A DNA stretch of 64,000 bases from Yamagishiella unicocca (Eukaryota; Chlorophyta; Chlorophyceae; Chlamydomonadales; Volvocaceae): positions 124,001-188,000 of the forward strand of contig BDSL01000052.1 in NCBI GenBank assembly GCA_003116995.1, written 5' to 3'. A program made the position numbers and the translations under genes. Below, in pieces: positions 23,501-36,200 of the stretch (positions are counted from its first letter, which is position 1; each line of letters opens with the position of its first letter). The notes under the pieces are model-generated. The model was not told where the DNA came from and did no database searches. It saw only the letters and a list, made by a program, of their open reading frames with translations.

Positions 23501-26500
23501 CGATGCGGGCGTCAGGGTCGGTCTTTATGTAGTCGATAGTCACAACGATGCGGGCGTCAGGGTCGGTCTTTATGTAGTCGATAGTCACAACGATGCGGGC
23601 GTCAGGGTCGTGGGAGGCGAAGGTACAGATGGGTTGAGAGCGCTGGAGCGGTGGCGGCGCCAGGTGGCCGGCTCTGGCCCTATCGGGGGGGGGCGGTAGA
23701 GAGGCACCAGCCGCACCTGCGACTTGGACGACACGTCCGACGTGGCAACGGTGCCCAGCGTGCCAATCACAAGATAGCTGCCCGGCTCCGCGCCGTCGTC
23801 CGTACGGTCGCTGCCGTACGCACGAATGATGGCGTACGGCTTGCCACTATCCGCGACCTGACCAATGGGCGAAGGGGAAGGACAAGGCGTGGGTGTTTGC
23901 CTCAGGCCGCCAAACCACAAACTCGGTTACCTGGTTCGGGCCCCCTCTTCCGCCCGCACCCCTGCAACCGCCCCGCCGGACTCCTTGCGTCACCTCACCT
24001 AGACGCCTGCCGCCTCACGTGATCATGCACTGCGCCTGCACCCCACCGGCCGCACCGCTCCGAAACCGAACCCAATCGCCACCGACACATAAGTAGCAAA
24101 CGATCCCTCGTCCAGCACCGCGCTCCCTTCCTCCCTCCCCAGCCCCTCCCCAGCCTCACCTGCTGCTCCAGCTTGCTCAGGCGGTCCAGGGGCTTGCCGG
24201 GGGCGGGGGCAGCCGCAGCCTTGGCGCCGCCGCCGAACAGACCGCCGAACAGACCGCCGCTGGCAGCCGCGGGCGCGGCCCCCGGCTGCGTGGACACCAG
24301 CACCACCTGACCTGCGCCGGTGGCCTCAGCCAACGCCAGCGCGAACTGGACCTCCTGCCGTACACACGGATGAGCACACGGACGAACGGGAGCAAGCGCG
24401 CGGGGCCAGCAGCACGGCGGGGGGAAAGGTGGGTTGGGTTCCTGGCGGGCTTAGGCTCGGGGGACTCGACCCTGGATGCCTCCCGACCCGGGACGCATCC
24501 TAATGTCCCAATGCTCTCTTGGCGTGTGTGTTGCCGACCCGACCCGAGGGCCGCCCCTGTGCCGCGCACCTTGGCGCCGGTCTTGCCCTTGCCATCCACA
24601 TCGCCGTCCACCACCACCACCTTGGCGCGCCTGGAGGGCGGAGGGCGGCAGCAGGGGCGGGAGCATCCGAGCAAGGCAAGAGCATACCGTAAGGCAGGGC
24701 GAAGCACGCGGCTCGCAAAGGAGGTTAAGAGAGATCTTCGGCCGTGGGCCCGGTCGGCCACACGATTCCCGGGGGCAAAAACGCCCGAGGCTCCCAGGAT
24801 AGGTCGCAACCTTGCAGGCAGTGCTGTGCCATCCGGCCCCTGCCCCGGTTGCGGGTGCGTGTTTCCCGGCCGTGGTTTCGGAGCAGCCAAGCACCATGTC
24901 AAGCCGGGCTGCTTGCTCGCTACTCCGGTCCATGACATGAAGTGATGGCTCCGTTGTGTGTGGGTGTGGGGAGCAGCCGTCACGGCTCTTGTGAGGAGCC
25001 GTGACAGCTCTCGGCGCAGGCTGAACTCCCGTCGCCACGCGCCCTTCCCCCCTGCGGCCGCCGTGGCCTGCACCTCCCGGCTGCTACACGCCGCCGCCCC
25101 GCCGACTTGGCGCTATTAAGCGCGTGGGTGATTGCGGAAGCGCTGCTAGCTGCCGTACCGGCGCCGCAGTAGCTGGTTCTGCAGCTGATGGACGCCGCTG
25201 CAACTGCTGTTGGCCGGCCGAAGCCGGCTGTTCGGTCCTACGGGCGGTATAAGCTCGCTACGCAAGTGCGGCCCAGCCGGTCTCGGACTTGTGGCTGCAC
25301 TGCCCATAGACTAAATCCTCACCGACCCTGCTGGCGCCACTGGTGCTAACAGTGCCGCCACAGTCTACCACTGGAGCAGCTCTATCTGACGCGTGCTGCC
25401 GGCGCCGCCAGTCGCGATGCTGCGGCAGAAGCCGGTGCTGCCCGCGACAACGTGTTGGAAGTAAATCCAGCTGCTTCTACTGCTGCTGCTACTACTGCGG
25501 CTGCTACTGCTGCTACTACTGCCGCTGCTACTGCTGCTTCTACTGCTTCTTCTACTGCTTCTTCTTCTGCTTCTTCTTCTGCTGTTACCGGTACTACTGC
25601 TGCTGCTGCTGCAACCGCTCAGCGACAGCAGCGGCGGCGGCAGCGGTTCACCCGCGACGTGGCAGCCAGCGTGGCACGGCCGCCGTTCCAACAGCAGTTG
25701 GAGCACATGCCGCCAAGCAGCTTGTCCTCGAAGCAGCCGTTGCGTCAACATGGCTAGTGTGTTGTGCCGACTAACGGCATGCCACACCTTGCATTTGCCC
25801 TGGGCCCGGCTCCGGGCCCTGATCGCCAGCCCCCATCCCTCGTGCGTGAGGTTCCTCCGTGACATTTGACACTTGCATATGTGAGACACACCTTGGCGCG
25901 CCCTTCGCGCCTGCCCGCCCCCGAGCCCCCTCCCTGGATTCCGAAGGTGGAAGATCCTCTTGGGGGATCCCCACTCCAAATTTCCTCCTTACTTGGGTAG
26001 CGCCTTGAGCGCCGCCTCGTCGCTCTCCAGGGACTCCAGCGCGACCAGCTTGAGGTTGGCGGCGGACGCCTTATCAATCAGCTCGTAGCGCTTGAAGAAC
26101 GAGAAGGCGGCAGTGGCGGCAGCGAGGTCGGTGACGCCTGGGATGAGGATAGGGCGGGGGCGGGAACGAGGGACAGGGACGGGGATCGACAACCCAGGCA
26201 GGACGGGTGGACAGGGGGGCATGCAGTGTTCAAAGGCGAACGATACTTGTTGAACAGCTACCAGGCTGGGCTGGCTAGCGTCCGAGAGGGGCAGCACGCG
26301 TACGAGTATACCAATGTATGTCTCAAGCGGGTGCGCCACCTGTATATTCGTCGTTTTATTAAAACCACCCAAATGCATTACAATAATTGACGGCTTCAGC
26401 AGCGCCAGTAACACGCCTTGTCGGCCACCGCCCTACGTGTCTTTCATAATGTGGCCACTGGCGTGCACTGCACCTGACCCGTCTGACGTGCCGTATGGGG

Positions 26501-27385
26501 AGCCGGGGCGTATGCCCCGGGGCAGCATGTCCGCTCCTGCGGTGGCATTGCTGCCGCCTGGCGCTACTTGGCATCAGCCCCCGCTTTGGTTCATGCACGT
26601 TGGCCCGGCTTCGGAGCTACGCTGCCCATGCCCGGCCACATTTTTGTCCTCCCTTCATCGCTTTGCTCCCCTGATGCGTCACCGATACGTTCAGCGTTGG
26701 AGGACTCGGGGGACTCCAACTAGTAATGGAGGCATCACTACTGCAGGGAGATGCGCTGGGAATCACGGTCGCCAGGATAGCCCCACCACTGGTTTCAAGC
26801 GACCCCGCCCAGCAACCCGGCTCTCGCGCTTCCGCCCCCAGAGCCCCTCACCAGCCGTGACTTTGAAGCCAGACGCCAGCAGCTCGCGAATGATGCGAAT
26901 AGACAGCTGACCCTGACCTCCTGCGCAATAATGAAGCTGAGGCCGTTGGTATAAACGAGCATCGCAATTGTCCCACCGGTGGCAAAAAGCAAAGCGCCAT
27001 ACATCGCATGGCCAGTTCTTACAGTCAAATGCAAATCCTATGGTTCTGAAGGCGATTCGTTCCGGTCCTTATGAGCAAAATGGCGACAGCGACCCGAGCC
27101 CGCCGAGATGCACCACGAACCTGTAACGAAAACGTTGCTCCCCTTATAAGCGGCCTGAGCAACTGCCTTCCGCAACGCGATGGTGCCCACAGCGAGGGGA
27201 CTGCTGGGCGCGACAGCGGTCGGGGCCTCTGCTTGCACACGGACTGCTGGCCTCCTGCTTCCAGCGATAAGCCTTGCCGGTCCACGAGCAGCAACCCCAC
27301 GGCGGGCATTAATTGAAACGCCTTGGGCCTGGCTGCTGCGACGCTGCGCAGCAGCGCGCGCCTGGCGCTGCGCGAGGAGCTGCAT
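20544..27385 (-). CDS. Plastid NAD(P)-binding Rossmann protein, pTAC16/TIC62-like, with multivalent repeat tail
   Basis: Eleven minus-strand exons in perfect phase: 27385-27121, 26920-26852, 26137-25993, 24630-24570, 24354-24160, 23857-23717, 23341-23279, 22769-22617, 22313-22068, 21868-21159, 20733-20544 (TAA); 745 residues. Residues 1 to about 60 are Arg/Ala/Ser/Gln-rich like a chloroplast transit peptide. Next comes a degenerate nucleotide-binding motif (NVFVTGGQGQLSIRIIRELL), then FKVTAGVTDLAAATAAF, AKVVVVDGD, VLVSTQPGA, PYAIIRAYGSD and VASVVSEVLKAAG, the order and content I associate with plant pTAC16, an atypical SDR bound to plastid nucleoids and thylakoids. The C-terminal half carries seven copies of a GTxFFSFGTGKV motif spaced by acidic EEPPKK linkers, four RGRSAPPPPPEP units and a Lys/Pro/Ala end. 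TIC62 tails bind FNR through repeats, so a tethering role is inferred. A separate TIC62 orthologue is the main alternative. Confidence 0.78.
23473..23610. repeat. 45-bp tandem repeat, three units, in pTAC16-like intron
   Basis: TCGGTCTTTATGTAGTCGAT starts at 23473, 23518 and 23563. On the minus strand one frame is open throughout, giving repeated VTIDYIKTDPDARIV. It lies between exons 23857-23717 and 23341-23279. Confidence 0.95.
25462..25620 (+). repeat. Trinucleotide-rich (CTGCTACTG)n tract in the 1.36-kb pTAC16-like intron
   Basis: CTG, CTA, CTT and CTA/CTG triplets alternate for about 150 bp, reading poly-Ser or poly-Ala/Thr depending on strand and frame. It lies in intron 24631-25992, the largest of this gene, with no supported exon. 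Confidence 0.85.
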
Positions 27386-28472
27386 CTTCAAGAGCGGACT
27401 TAAGGCTAAGGGTGTGTGACTACGGCTGATGGTGATCAACGCACAGCCCATAGGCCAGGGCTTGGGTGTATTGAATTGTGTCGCGCGACCTCGCCTGTAC
27501 GGCCTAACCGAGATCGGCCACTTACTTGTTCCCTGGCCAGCCAATTGGGTAACAAACTGCTTGTTTGATATGAATTCATATCATTTCGTAGACCTACATC
27601 CCAGCCATTGATTTATGAAGATGTGCGAATAAATGTTGTCCTTGCATCAGACTGCGCCGCTAGGCACCTTGACCGCTGCCCAAACCCATTAAAAACATGC
27701 AAACAATAGCAATCCAATCACAAGATCTTACGCTATGTGTCATCGATCCTGACTGCTTGCGCAGGAACACTACTTAACCCAGTTCACACATTGCGATGGT
27801 TCACCGTTCGTCCGCAAACCATTATGCGTTGCGTCGCGTACAGTACAGCCGGATGACGTGCGCGGACAGGAAAGCGGGGACGCTGAACGCCCTGGGCCTC
27901 AAAGGTCCAGTATGGTGCCGCGGGTGTTTTACCACGTCCGTAATGCAGGTCTCTTACACAGATGATGTTGTAGGCATCATGCTTCGGCACGGTTGGGGTT
28001 TGGCTTTGGTGGTGCTGTTACGCGGTAAAGAGCAGCGCCGTTGTGTGCAGGTCGGGTCCACATCAGCACTCCCCAGCCCAGCGCCGTCGGGGCCGTCGGG
28101 GACATTATGTCAATAACAGCCGCCTCGCAGCTCCCGGGTATCGGTACCAACGCAACTTGGGACTGTACCCCATTTTCCGCAGCATTGCTGGCTGAGGATG
28201 GCTGCTCGCGTTGCCACAGCGGCCAGGGTGCGGCTGCACAGTGGGTTCCCCCTTACTCGATGCGCTGTGGGTTGCCTTCTGATCAGCCAACTAAATCAAA
28301 ATTCAAACGAACCCAAAACTCAAACGAACCCAAAACCAAGACCAATTTGCACCGGAGCTAATGCCTGTCCTCCCTGGACCTGGGCACACCTGACGCCAGG
28401 CAAACCAGTCCGGTTGCGAGACCCACCAGTCGCCCCCGTGCCTCAGGCGACGAGCCACGTCATGCCGCATTA

Positions 28473-28477
28473 TTACA
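28473..28477 (-). terminator. Candidate poly(A) signal for the AK6 gene
   Basis: Minus-strand TGTAA about 900 bp after the AK6 stop. A second one lies at 27954-27958. The interval 27386-28470 holds no gene I can support; it should contain the pTAC16-like promoter and 5' UTR. Confidence 0.4.
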
Positions 28478-29374
28478 CTTGATTTATTATTCGCAGGTTG
28501 ACCCCGCCGTACAAATTGTCCGGTGTCTCTGGGCCGCCAACTGGTGCCACGGTGGTCACGCAATGGCCGCGGTCCAGCCGCAAGGCGCCGCCGCTCCCTG
28601 TCCTGGCAGGAATGAGGCGTACGTGTGCCCATTAAGCTCGACACCAGCGCATGCGCGCGTCAGCGCGCGCAACCGCTTAGGGAACCAAGTCGAAACGCTC
28701 TTAACAACAAAAACAAACACGCACAACAACTCGGATGCCTTCGCCTAATATACACACCAACGGTTACTAAATGGGCGGGCGCCCCCCTGCTCCCGCAGGC
28801 CCCTTCCACGCTCTTGGGTGAAGGGGGCGGGAGCCGGGGGGCTTCGCCACGCGCGGCAACCATCTTGCCTTCCCATAGACAATACACACAGCAGGTCTCG
28901 CGTACAACGAGACGCAAACACATTGGATCCGAACTTCCGAACACACACTGTGTCAAGGTGATGCGTTGTTAGGCAGTTCGCGGGCACTCAAGTCACGACA
29001 CACGGAACACTCGCAACTGACATGCAAAAAAACGCGCGGGCGGGCATACAACCCGGAGACGGGAAGCGGAGTCCACAACAACATAACCACCCTCCGTGCC
29101 CCCTCCCCGGCCCTTCCGAGCTCCAGCCCAAAGGGTTCACTCAGTACGACAGTACGACATCGCGGGCCTTTCTCCCCTCGGGCCTGCAAGCCCGTCCTGC
29201 TCCCGGCCCCCAACCAACCAACACATGCACGGCTGGCTGCCACAACGGCCTCCTTCACAACAAACTTGTACAACCCATACGAGGGATTATTCAGCGGGCC
29301 AACCAACCCTGCCCTCCCGCCTCCGGCCCACCGGCCAGGTGTCCGTGGCCCTAATATTGACCGCTGAGCTGGCC

Positions 29375-31440
29375 TCACCGGCCTGCCATCATACCCCGAA
29401 CCCAGGCCACAATCTGCGCCACGTTCCTCTCCAGGTCATCGGTGTTATCGCTGGGCAGCGGCTTGACGATCTCCGGCCTGGAGGGACGGGTCAGGTGGAG
29501 GGTGTGTGGATGCATGGATGCGATGGGGGAAGAGGGGACGATTGGCCGCGGATCAACAACCCAGCATTTATGCGGGGCAGGGGCGGTTGCGAGGAAACCC
29601 CGTGCGTCGGCAATGACTAGAGAACCGTTACGCGAGAGGGCCGATTTGGAAACCGACCTGCCCTTGGGGTAGGGCCACATAAGCTGGCAGGAACATACGC
29701 TGGACAACCAACCCACTGGTCCCATTCGACCGGTTGGCCGCACCTGCATGCAGGGTCGAGATACACCCCGTCGCCCTGGTCATATTAGCCCTCGTGTACG
29801 ACATCCCCTGGTCGTACCGTACCTGTAGCTCTCGGATGCCTCCTCCATCACAACCATCATGATCTCGCATTGCATGTTCTCGTTGATCTTGTTCTGGGAG
29901 TATCCGCTGGTGAAGCAGATGCGGGTGGCGGGGTGACGGGGGGCAGGGCGACACACGGGCAGCGCGCGCGCAGGAAGGGTGTGTTCTTCGTCCAGGGCGG
30001 ACCGGACCCTGGCGGCTGCCTTCGCAGCCGCACCAGCCCCCCGTCCCAAGACACACTTTCTCGCGTCCATCTGCTGAGCGACACACACACACACACACCC
30101 TTCCTACCCCTTTGCTCACCGCTTCTGTAATCGGTCATACAGATCCGTGTTGTTGGTTTGGAGCACCGCGACCAGGTCAAACCAGCTGTGGGGGCGGGGG
30201 GGCGGGGTTCAGGAGTTGGCAGCAAATCGGCTTCTTCCGCCGATAGAGCCGCAATGGCGGCAGTGTCCAAAAGGAAGGAGGACCAGGCGAGCGCTGCAAG
30301 GGTTCATACCATACAAAGCATGTCGTACCGCTCTGGGAACAAGTCGCAGCCGTGGTGGTCCACAATGTTGCCGCCCTCCGCCATGAAGTCCTCCATCGCA
30401 TCGCACACCTGCAACCAGGGTTTTAGGGTTTTACGGTTTTACGGTTGACATTTAGGGTTTCGGGGCTGGGTTTTGAGTTTTGGGTTGAAGGATTGTAACT
30501 GGATTTGGGGGGTTGGAGGTTTTGACTTTCTGTTCCCGATGTCAAGAATGTTGGTGGAGGAACATGCGGCGAGCTGTGGGTAATGACAACGCGTGCGGGA
30601 GAGGGGGCCGGCGCGGGGGGGTCCAGGGGGCCGAGGAGCGGGCCTTCGGTGCAAAGAAGCACCTTGCGTTACTCTCAACATACACACAGCCTTAGTTGCG
30701 CACGGCTTGCAAACCCTACTGCTTCCCTGCCGCGGCAGCGACTCCGCTGCAGTGGCAACGAGCCTCAGGTATCGCAGTCGGACCCTTTGAAAGGCTTGCA
30801 GACTGGACACAACAGTGATGTCGATGCTGGCAGCGGGTTCCTCCGCGCGCTTTCCAAACCGTACGGGTGTCATCGGCTCCGCTACACTGCTCATGGCCAT
30901 CCCTCCGGGCGCCGAGGGCCCTTCCCCTCACGTCCTCGCCCCGGACCTCATGCCCACACCCCGGTGCAACCCAGCAGTGGGAGCGTCTCGAAGGTGGATG
31001 AGGCGACTAAAGTCTCGCAAAGGGGGGGGCTTTTTAACGCATAGTCTCGGTGGCGGGGGGGGCCTGTCAGGCTGGGCGGCGGTCGCTTCTGCCCTCCACG
31101 CACGCCCCGGCGTGGGCGCACGCAACCTTAAACGTGCGACGTACGCAACGTCCTTAGTTGCCATGCTCGCGCTGCGGCTGGTGGATGCTGGCGGCGCGGC
31201 GGCGCGCCGCGCATGCTCCGCTCTTCAAAAGCCGGTACTCGCCACCAAACGCACCTTGTCTTCATCCAGATTGAAGCATTCGTACTCCGGGTTCCAGCCC
31301 GAGTGAAGACCGTTCTCGCGGACCCAATCGCCAACATTAATGTGCCGGAAGCCCAGCTGCTGCGCCACCATTTCCGACGTCGTCGTCTTGCCCGTGCCAG
31401 GTGTTCCAGTAATCAAGACATTTGGTCTTGTGCGGATCAT
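29375..31440 (-). CDS. AK6: Adenylate kinase isoenzyme 6 (AK6/Fap7/hCINAP)
   Basis: Five minus-strand exons, 31440-31255, 30408-30329, 30185-30120, 29906-29823, 29477-29375, encode 172 residues, the usual size of the family. The P-loop is GTPGTGKTT (residues 12-20), followed by [14 protein letters not shown] and the [13 protein letters not shown] segment. [20 protein letters not shown] supplies the Walker-B-like block. [15 protein letters not shown] and [18 protein letters not shown] complete the conserved core. AK6 is a nuclear adenylate kinase/ATPase that acts with uS11 in late 40S maturation. The second exon donor is taken as GTACGA because only that choice restores the PERWF frame seen throughout the family. 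Intron 30409-31254 contains telomere-like sequence. Confidence 0.95.
30419..30465 (+). repeat. Degenerate telomere-like tract in AK6 intron
   Basis: GGGTTTTAGGGTTTTACGG and a following TTTAGGG resemble the Chlamydomonas-type telomere repeat TTTTAGGG. Confidence 0.5.
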
Positions 31441-32213
31441 TCTTTGGACAATCTGTAGTTGCGACCCGAGGCCGCGGGATAGCTAAAGCAGTGGCGTGGG
31501 GCAAAGCACAATTGTTTAGTGTCTTCTAAAGAGTCACTTGTAGACGTTTGTATGCATGTCGGTGGCCTAAAGCTAGGTACCTCTCTACATCGGAATGGCA
31601 GTAGCCGACGGGGCCACGTAGCGCACGTAGCGCGGCTTTGTGCATCATCCCAATCCAGCCGCAAAAACAATGCAGTGTCTATGCTAAAGCCCGTGCAAAT
31701 TTGTCTATGGCACTAAATCCAGTTGCCGTTGGGCGTCGATGGGTCACGGTAATTATGGCTCCTTGCTGCGACCCTCCGTGGCAAGAGATGCAAGAGGCAA
31801 CAACGTCGGCCGCCCTTCCAAGTTACCCCCCTTTCCTGGGGTTCACAGCTTGCTTGGCAAAGCAATTGTACCCACCCTGTGGGGTTCTCGTGGCAGCGGA
31901 CCCGCATACAAGCTAACACATGGCCTGAGACCTCTTGAGAGGGCCTGAGCAGGTAGGGGCAGCTGCCTCCCGGGCATGAGAGCGTCCCAGCCTGTCCCCC
32001 CGGTCGCATCGCTCACCCGCCTATTATCCGCCTTGCGTTTCGCAATCGTCTTACCCAATCACCCAAATAATAATGCGTATTACCCAATCACCCAAATAAC
32101 AACACCTTGACGCCCGGCCTCACAGCTAGGCTTCGTCTGCAGCTATCCTCCCCTCTCCTGCCCCCAAACTCCACGTGTTGATTGATGCTGGCTTGGAACC
32201 TTCGACTGGAGCG

Positions 32214-32218
32214 ATTAC
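32214..32218 (-). terminator. Candidate poly(A) signal for the SLC35B-like gene
   Basis: Minus-strand TGTAA (in CAGCTGTAATCGC) about 1 kb after the transporter stop. 31441-32200 shows no supported gene; it should include AK6 5' sequence. Confidence 0.4.
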
Positions 32219-33242
32219 AGCTGAGGCGGCCGCAGCGCACGGCGCTCGTGTTCACGAGATCACGACCCATTTCGGCAACCGGTGCCAACTCATCCGTCGT
32301 GGCTGCCTCCCTCCCAACCTGTCTGCACTCTTTCGCAAATGCTTCCAAGGCAGGTGCAGGTGCGGGCGTCACCGCCGCCACCGGCATGGAGAGCAGCCTG
32401 GCGCGGATCAGCGACCTGTTTTTTGCAGCGGCCCCCGAGGGTGTGACAGCAACCACGTGTGCCGAAGGACACACACAGAACGTACACCAAGTGCCAGCCC
32501 ATGCAACCGTCAGGCGTCACCACGACACCAAGCTAACCGCCTGTACGGCAACACATTTCATCATGGGTAATGAAACACGATGAGTCATATGCCAAAATGC
32601 ACACCCGGCTCCAACCGGCGCTGAGTCCACTGACCCTCTTGAGTCGCCCTCCGCTGGCACCCGCACCTGGAGCCACATGCCGATCTTTAATTGGTACAGT
32701 CGATATATCCAATAAGCTCGAGGAACTGGATGCACCTGATGATCCCCGATATTCCATGTACAGCCATCACAATTCCGCACACACACATACCCGTGCTCGC
32801 CTACAGTGCCAAGGCAATCGCTACTTCCCCCTAGCCGGGGGAGATCCGTCAGCTTCCATGCCAATGAATCACCTCCGGCCCCGGCCCGGACACCACGCCG
32901 GGCTGACCAGCAGCACACCTTGGCTGTAGCCGCACTAGCCGACCTCGGCAGTAGCAGCAGTAGCTGCAATAGCTGCAGTAGCCGCACTCGGCGACCCGGC
33001 AGCACGCGGGGCCTGCCACAATCCTACGTCATGCCTCCTCCCTCGGCAGTCCGGCATGACCCCTCCCCACCTCTACCCCTGGCCCCCCGCCGCTTTCATG
33101 AAGCACCCCCTCCTCCCCCCCTGTGGCCTCTCGCCTGCTCATCCGGGTTGGGACCTCCCCCTCCCAAACTCCCCATCTACTACCCCTGCCTCGTCCGTAG
33201 CTCCCACGAACGGCATCCAGTCAAACGCCACCGGCGCCCCCC

Positions 33243-36200
33243 CTACCCAGATCCCGGCGCTCCGACTCCATGCTCGCCAGCTCCCGTTCCTGCTGCCGCA
33301 CCCGGGGCGCCGCCTACGCTCTTTCTCCCGGCGTCCTTGCCCTCTCCCTGCGGCTTTTTCCCCGTCCGCTGCAGCAGGTACAGCGCCACCGCCACCAGCG
33401 CCCCGCCCGCAATGTACTTCCAGCTCATGGGCTTCGGAAACACCACGAACGACAGGATCACCTGGCACACCTGTGTGCGTGTGCGTGTGTGTGTGTGCGT
33501 GTGTGTGTGTATGCAAGGATGGGGGGAGGGAGACGGGGAGGCGGCAAGGGGGGAAGCAGAGGATGGGGGTGAGGATTGCGCCGCGATTGCACCCTGAGTG
33601 GTGCGTACGAATGGGGGGTTTGATAAGAGAATCCGCGAATCCACGGCCGACAAACCGAGGGCGGTGAAGGGGGGACTCATGCGCTGCGCAAGCGCCCATT
33701 GCCTCGGCCCCGGGGCTCTGGGTGCCGACCCCAGCCTGGGACTCCGCCAAGTCGTAAAACGGAAACCCAACCCACATTGCCCCCAGATAGCTACCCCGAC
33801 CGTCCCGGCCCCTGCTGCCCTGCACCCCCTCCCGTGGCGCCCACCTTGCGCATGGACTTGACCACCTCCGCGTTCGTGGCCCCGAAGTGCTTGATGAGCA
33901 GCAGCACCAGGCACACCGTCACGTAGCCCAGCACGGAGAAGGCGCAGATGGTGGGCACCGTCTCGCGGTGGAGGGACGAGTGCGCCAGCGCGCCCCGCAG
34001 CTCGCCTGGAGGGTGAGGAGGGGTGGCAGGGGTTTGGGCGGGGGGTGTTGAGGAAGTTGGGGGCTTGGGGCACGGCCCGCATTGATTGCGTCTGAGAGCC
34101 CCATCCGGCGAACCCACTGCTGCCCCAACCCGCCTAACGTCCTTGTTGGGCCCCATCCTCTCCTCCCCCGCTTTTACTGACTGTCCCTGCTCCCCTCCTG
34201 CCCTCCCGCCCCTCCTATCCACCCCTCCACCGCCGACCTGCGGGTTTCCTCCAATAACCTCCGCTCCACCACCGACCTACGGGTTTCCTCCCCCCCCCCC
34301 ACCCGACGCCGCACCGCCGCCCTCACCTGTCGCGCACAGCACTATGAACGACTCCGCCGCCGCGAACAGCGACAGGTACATCATCACCTCGGCGTGGCTG
34401 GCGGGGGTGCGGATGCGGAAGAACTGGCGCTCCTCCAGGTTGGCCGTCAGGGCGTCGCACAGCTGCGGGTGAGGGGGTGGGGGGCGAGGGTGGGGTGGGG
34501 AGGTTGGGGGTGGTGGGAGAGCACGGGTTGTTTAGCGGCAGAGGCGGGGAGGGGTTGTTCACCCTGTCGCTCCCCACGACAGGGTGACGTGGTGGGGGGA
34601 CGTAAGAAGGGGGCGCCCGCCCCTTCCGCCCCGTCCCTCACAGCCCTCCGCTCCTGGTCCACCGCAACCGGGCCCCCCTGCCCCGCACTTTCTCTTTGCC
34701 TTCAATGCCGCTATACTCGTTTCCCCACTACCCCAAACGGGGCCCCTCCTCCCCACGCCAGCCTAGAAGCCGCCGCCGAATTAGGCTTAGCCGCCGAAGG
34801 TCGACATACGACTTCCGACTTTAGTTTCCTCAACCAAGTTCTCCAGCATGCACCTCGAAACGTCTATCCTATACGGTTTTCCTTTCATACACGGGTTTTC
34901 CCCGCAGCTCCCCCCGCCGCCCGCCCGCAGGTCCGGACGCACCAGCGCCACCGCGATAAGGCCCACTCCTATTCCGCTGAAGTTGGGAGCTCCCTCCGCA
35001 TCACCCGCGGTGAACAGGGTGATGCCCACCACCAGCAGCCCGCCCGCGCCGTACTGCACCGCGCTGTAGCGGTTGCCTACAACCAGGCTGCAATGGCAGT
35101 AGCACGCGGGATGACCCGGGGGTCGGTGGGTGGGTGAGTGGGAGGGGTCAATACAAAAGACCAGTGCAAAGCCGGGGGCAGATCAAGGCGGTTCTCTCAC
35201 ACACTGGGCACCTGCTCCGCTGACAATCCAGTGGGTCGTGTGCTAAAAACACATGTCGGGGGGGGGACACAGCCTCGCCTAGCCTCGCCAGGCGCGTGGA
35301 AGTGCGGGAAGATCGGCGCTATGCGGTAACGCGAGTGCGTTTCTGAAACGCCGCGCCTGTGTTTTGAACGCCGGCGGCGCGGCTTCCTACACGAAGAAAT
35401 CCAATACAAAACGAGACAGCAAGGTCCCGTCGGTGTCGAGCAGCGCGATCGTCAAGCTCCAACCCTATGCCGTACCCCACCCCCCCCTCCTCCCGGTGTC
35501 CGATGGCTATGCACACGCTACATTTCCCCAGTCGCGTTATCGGGTCAATTATTGTAACCCCTCCTCCCAAACGCTGCCCCCTCCCCCGCTCCACCTGCGG
35601 AACGCCATGACGGGAATGACGCGACACGACTTGAACACGATGCGGGTGGTGTAGTTGAGGTAGTTGAGCGCCCAGTTGGTGAAGTAGGCGCCGCCCATGG
35701 CGAGGATGGAGATGAGCGCGTAGTCCTGCGGGGCGCGGGGCGGGGGCGAGGGTTCAGTGTTTCAGTGTTTTAGGGATGTTTTAGGGTTTCGAGTGTTTCG
35801 GGGACTTACTTTGGAGAGGAGCGCGATCCGTCCGGTTTCGCCCGCCCCTTCCTGCGCACCCCCCACCTTCCCTCCATCATCCTGGACGTCCGAAAACTCT
35901 TCACCCGCGCCACTCCTTTCCATCCTCTCCCACCCCCTGCAGAGCCCCCTGCCGCCCCACCGCCCTGCCGCACCCTCAGGCTGGCATGGCGCTTGAAGCT
36001 CCGGGTCACGGCCGACTCCGCCATGCCGCAGGCCGAGTAGGTGAGGTAGGTGATGAACGTCATCCAGCCGCCGTACGTGAAGCCCTCGATGTTGAACACC
36101 TTCTCCTGGAGCGTTGAAAAGCCCAGGGCGCTGGCGATGGACCTGTGTGTGGGGGGGGTGGAGGGGTGGTGTTTGGCATAAAAAAACGAGTTACACGACA

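Noticed and set aside
27784..27990. 68-codon minus-strand frame between AK6 and the pTAC16-like gene
   Set aside because: Short, no motif, in the expected AK6 3' region or pTAC16-like promoter region.
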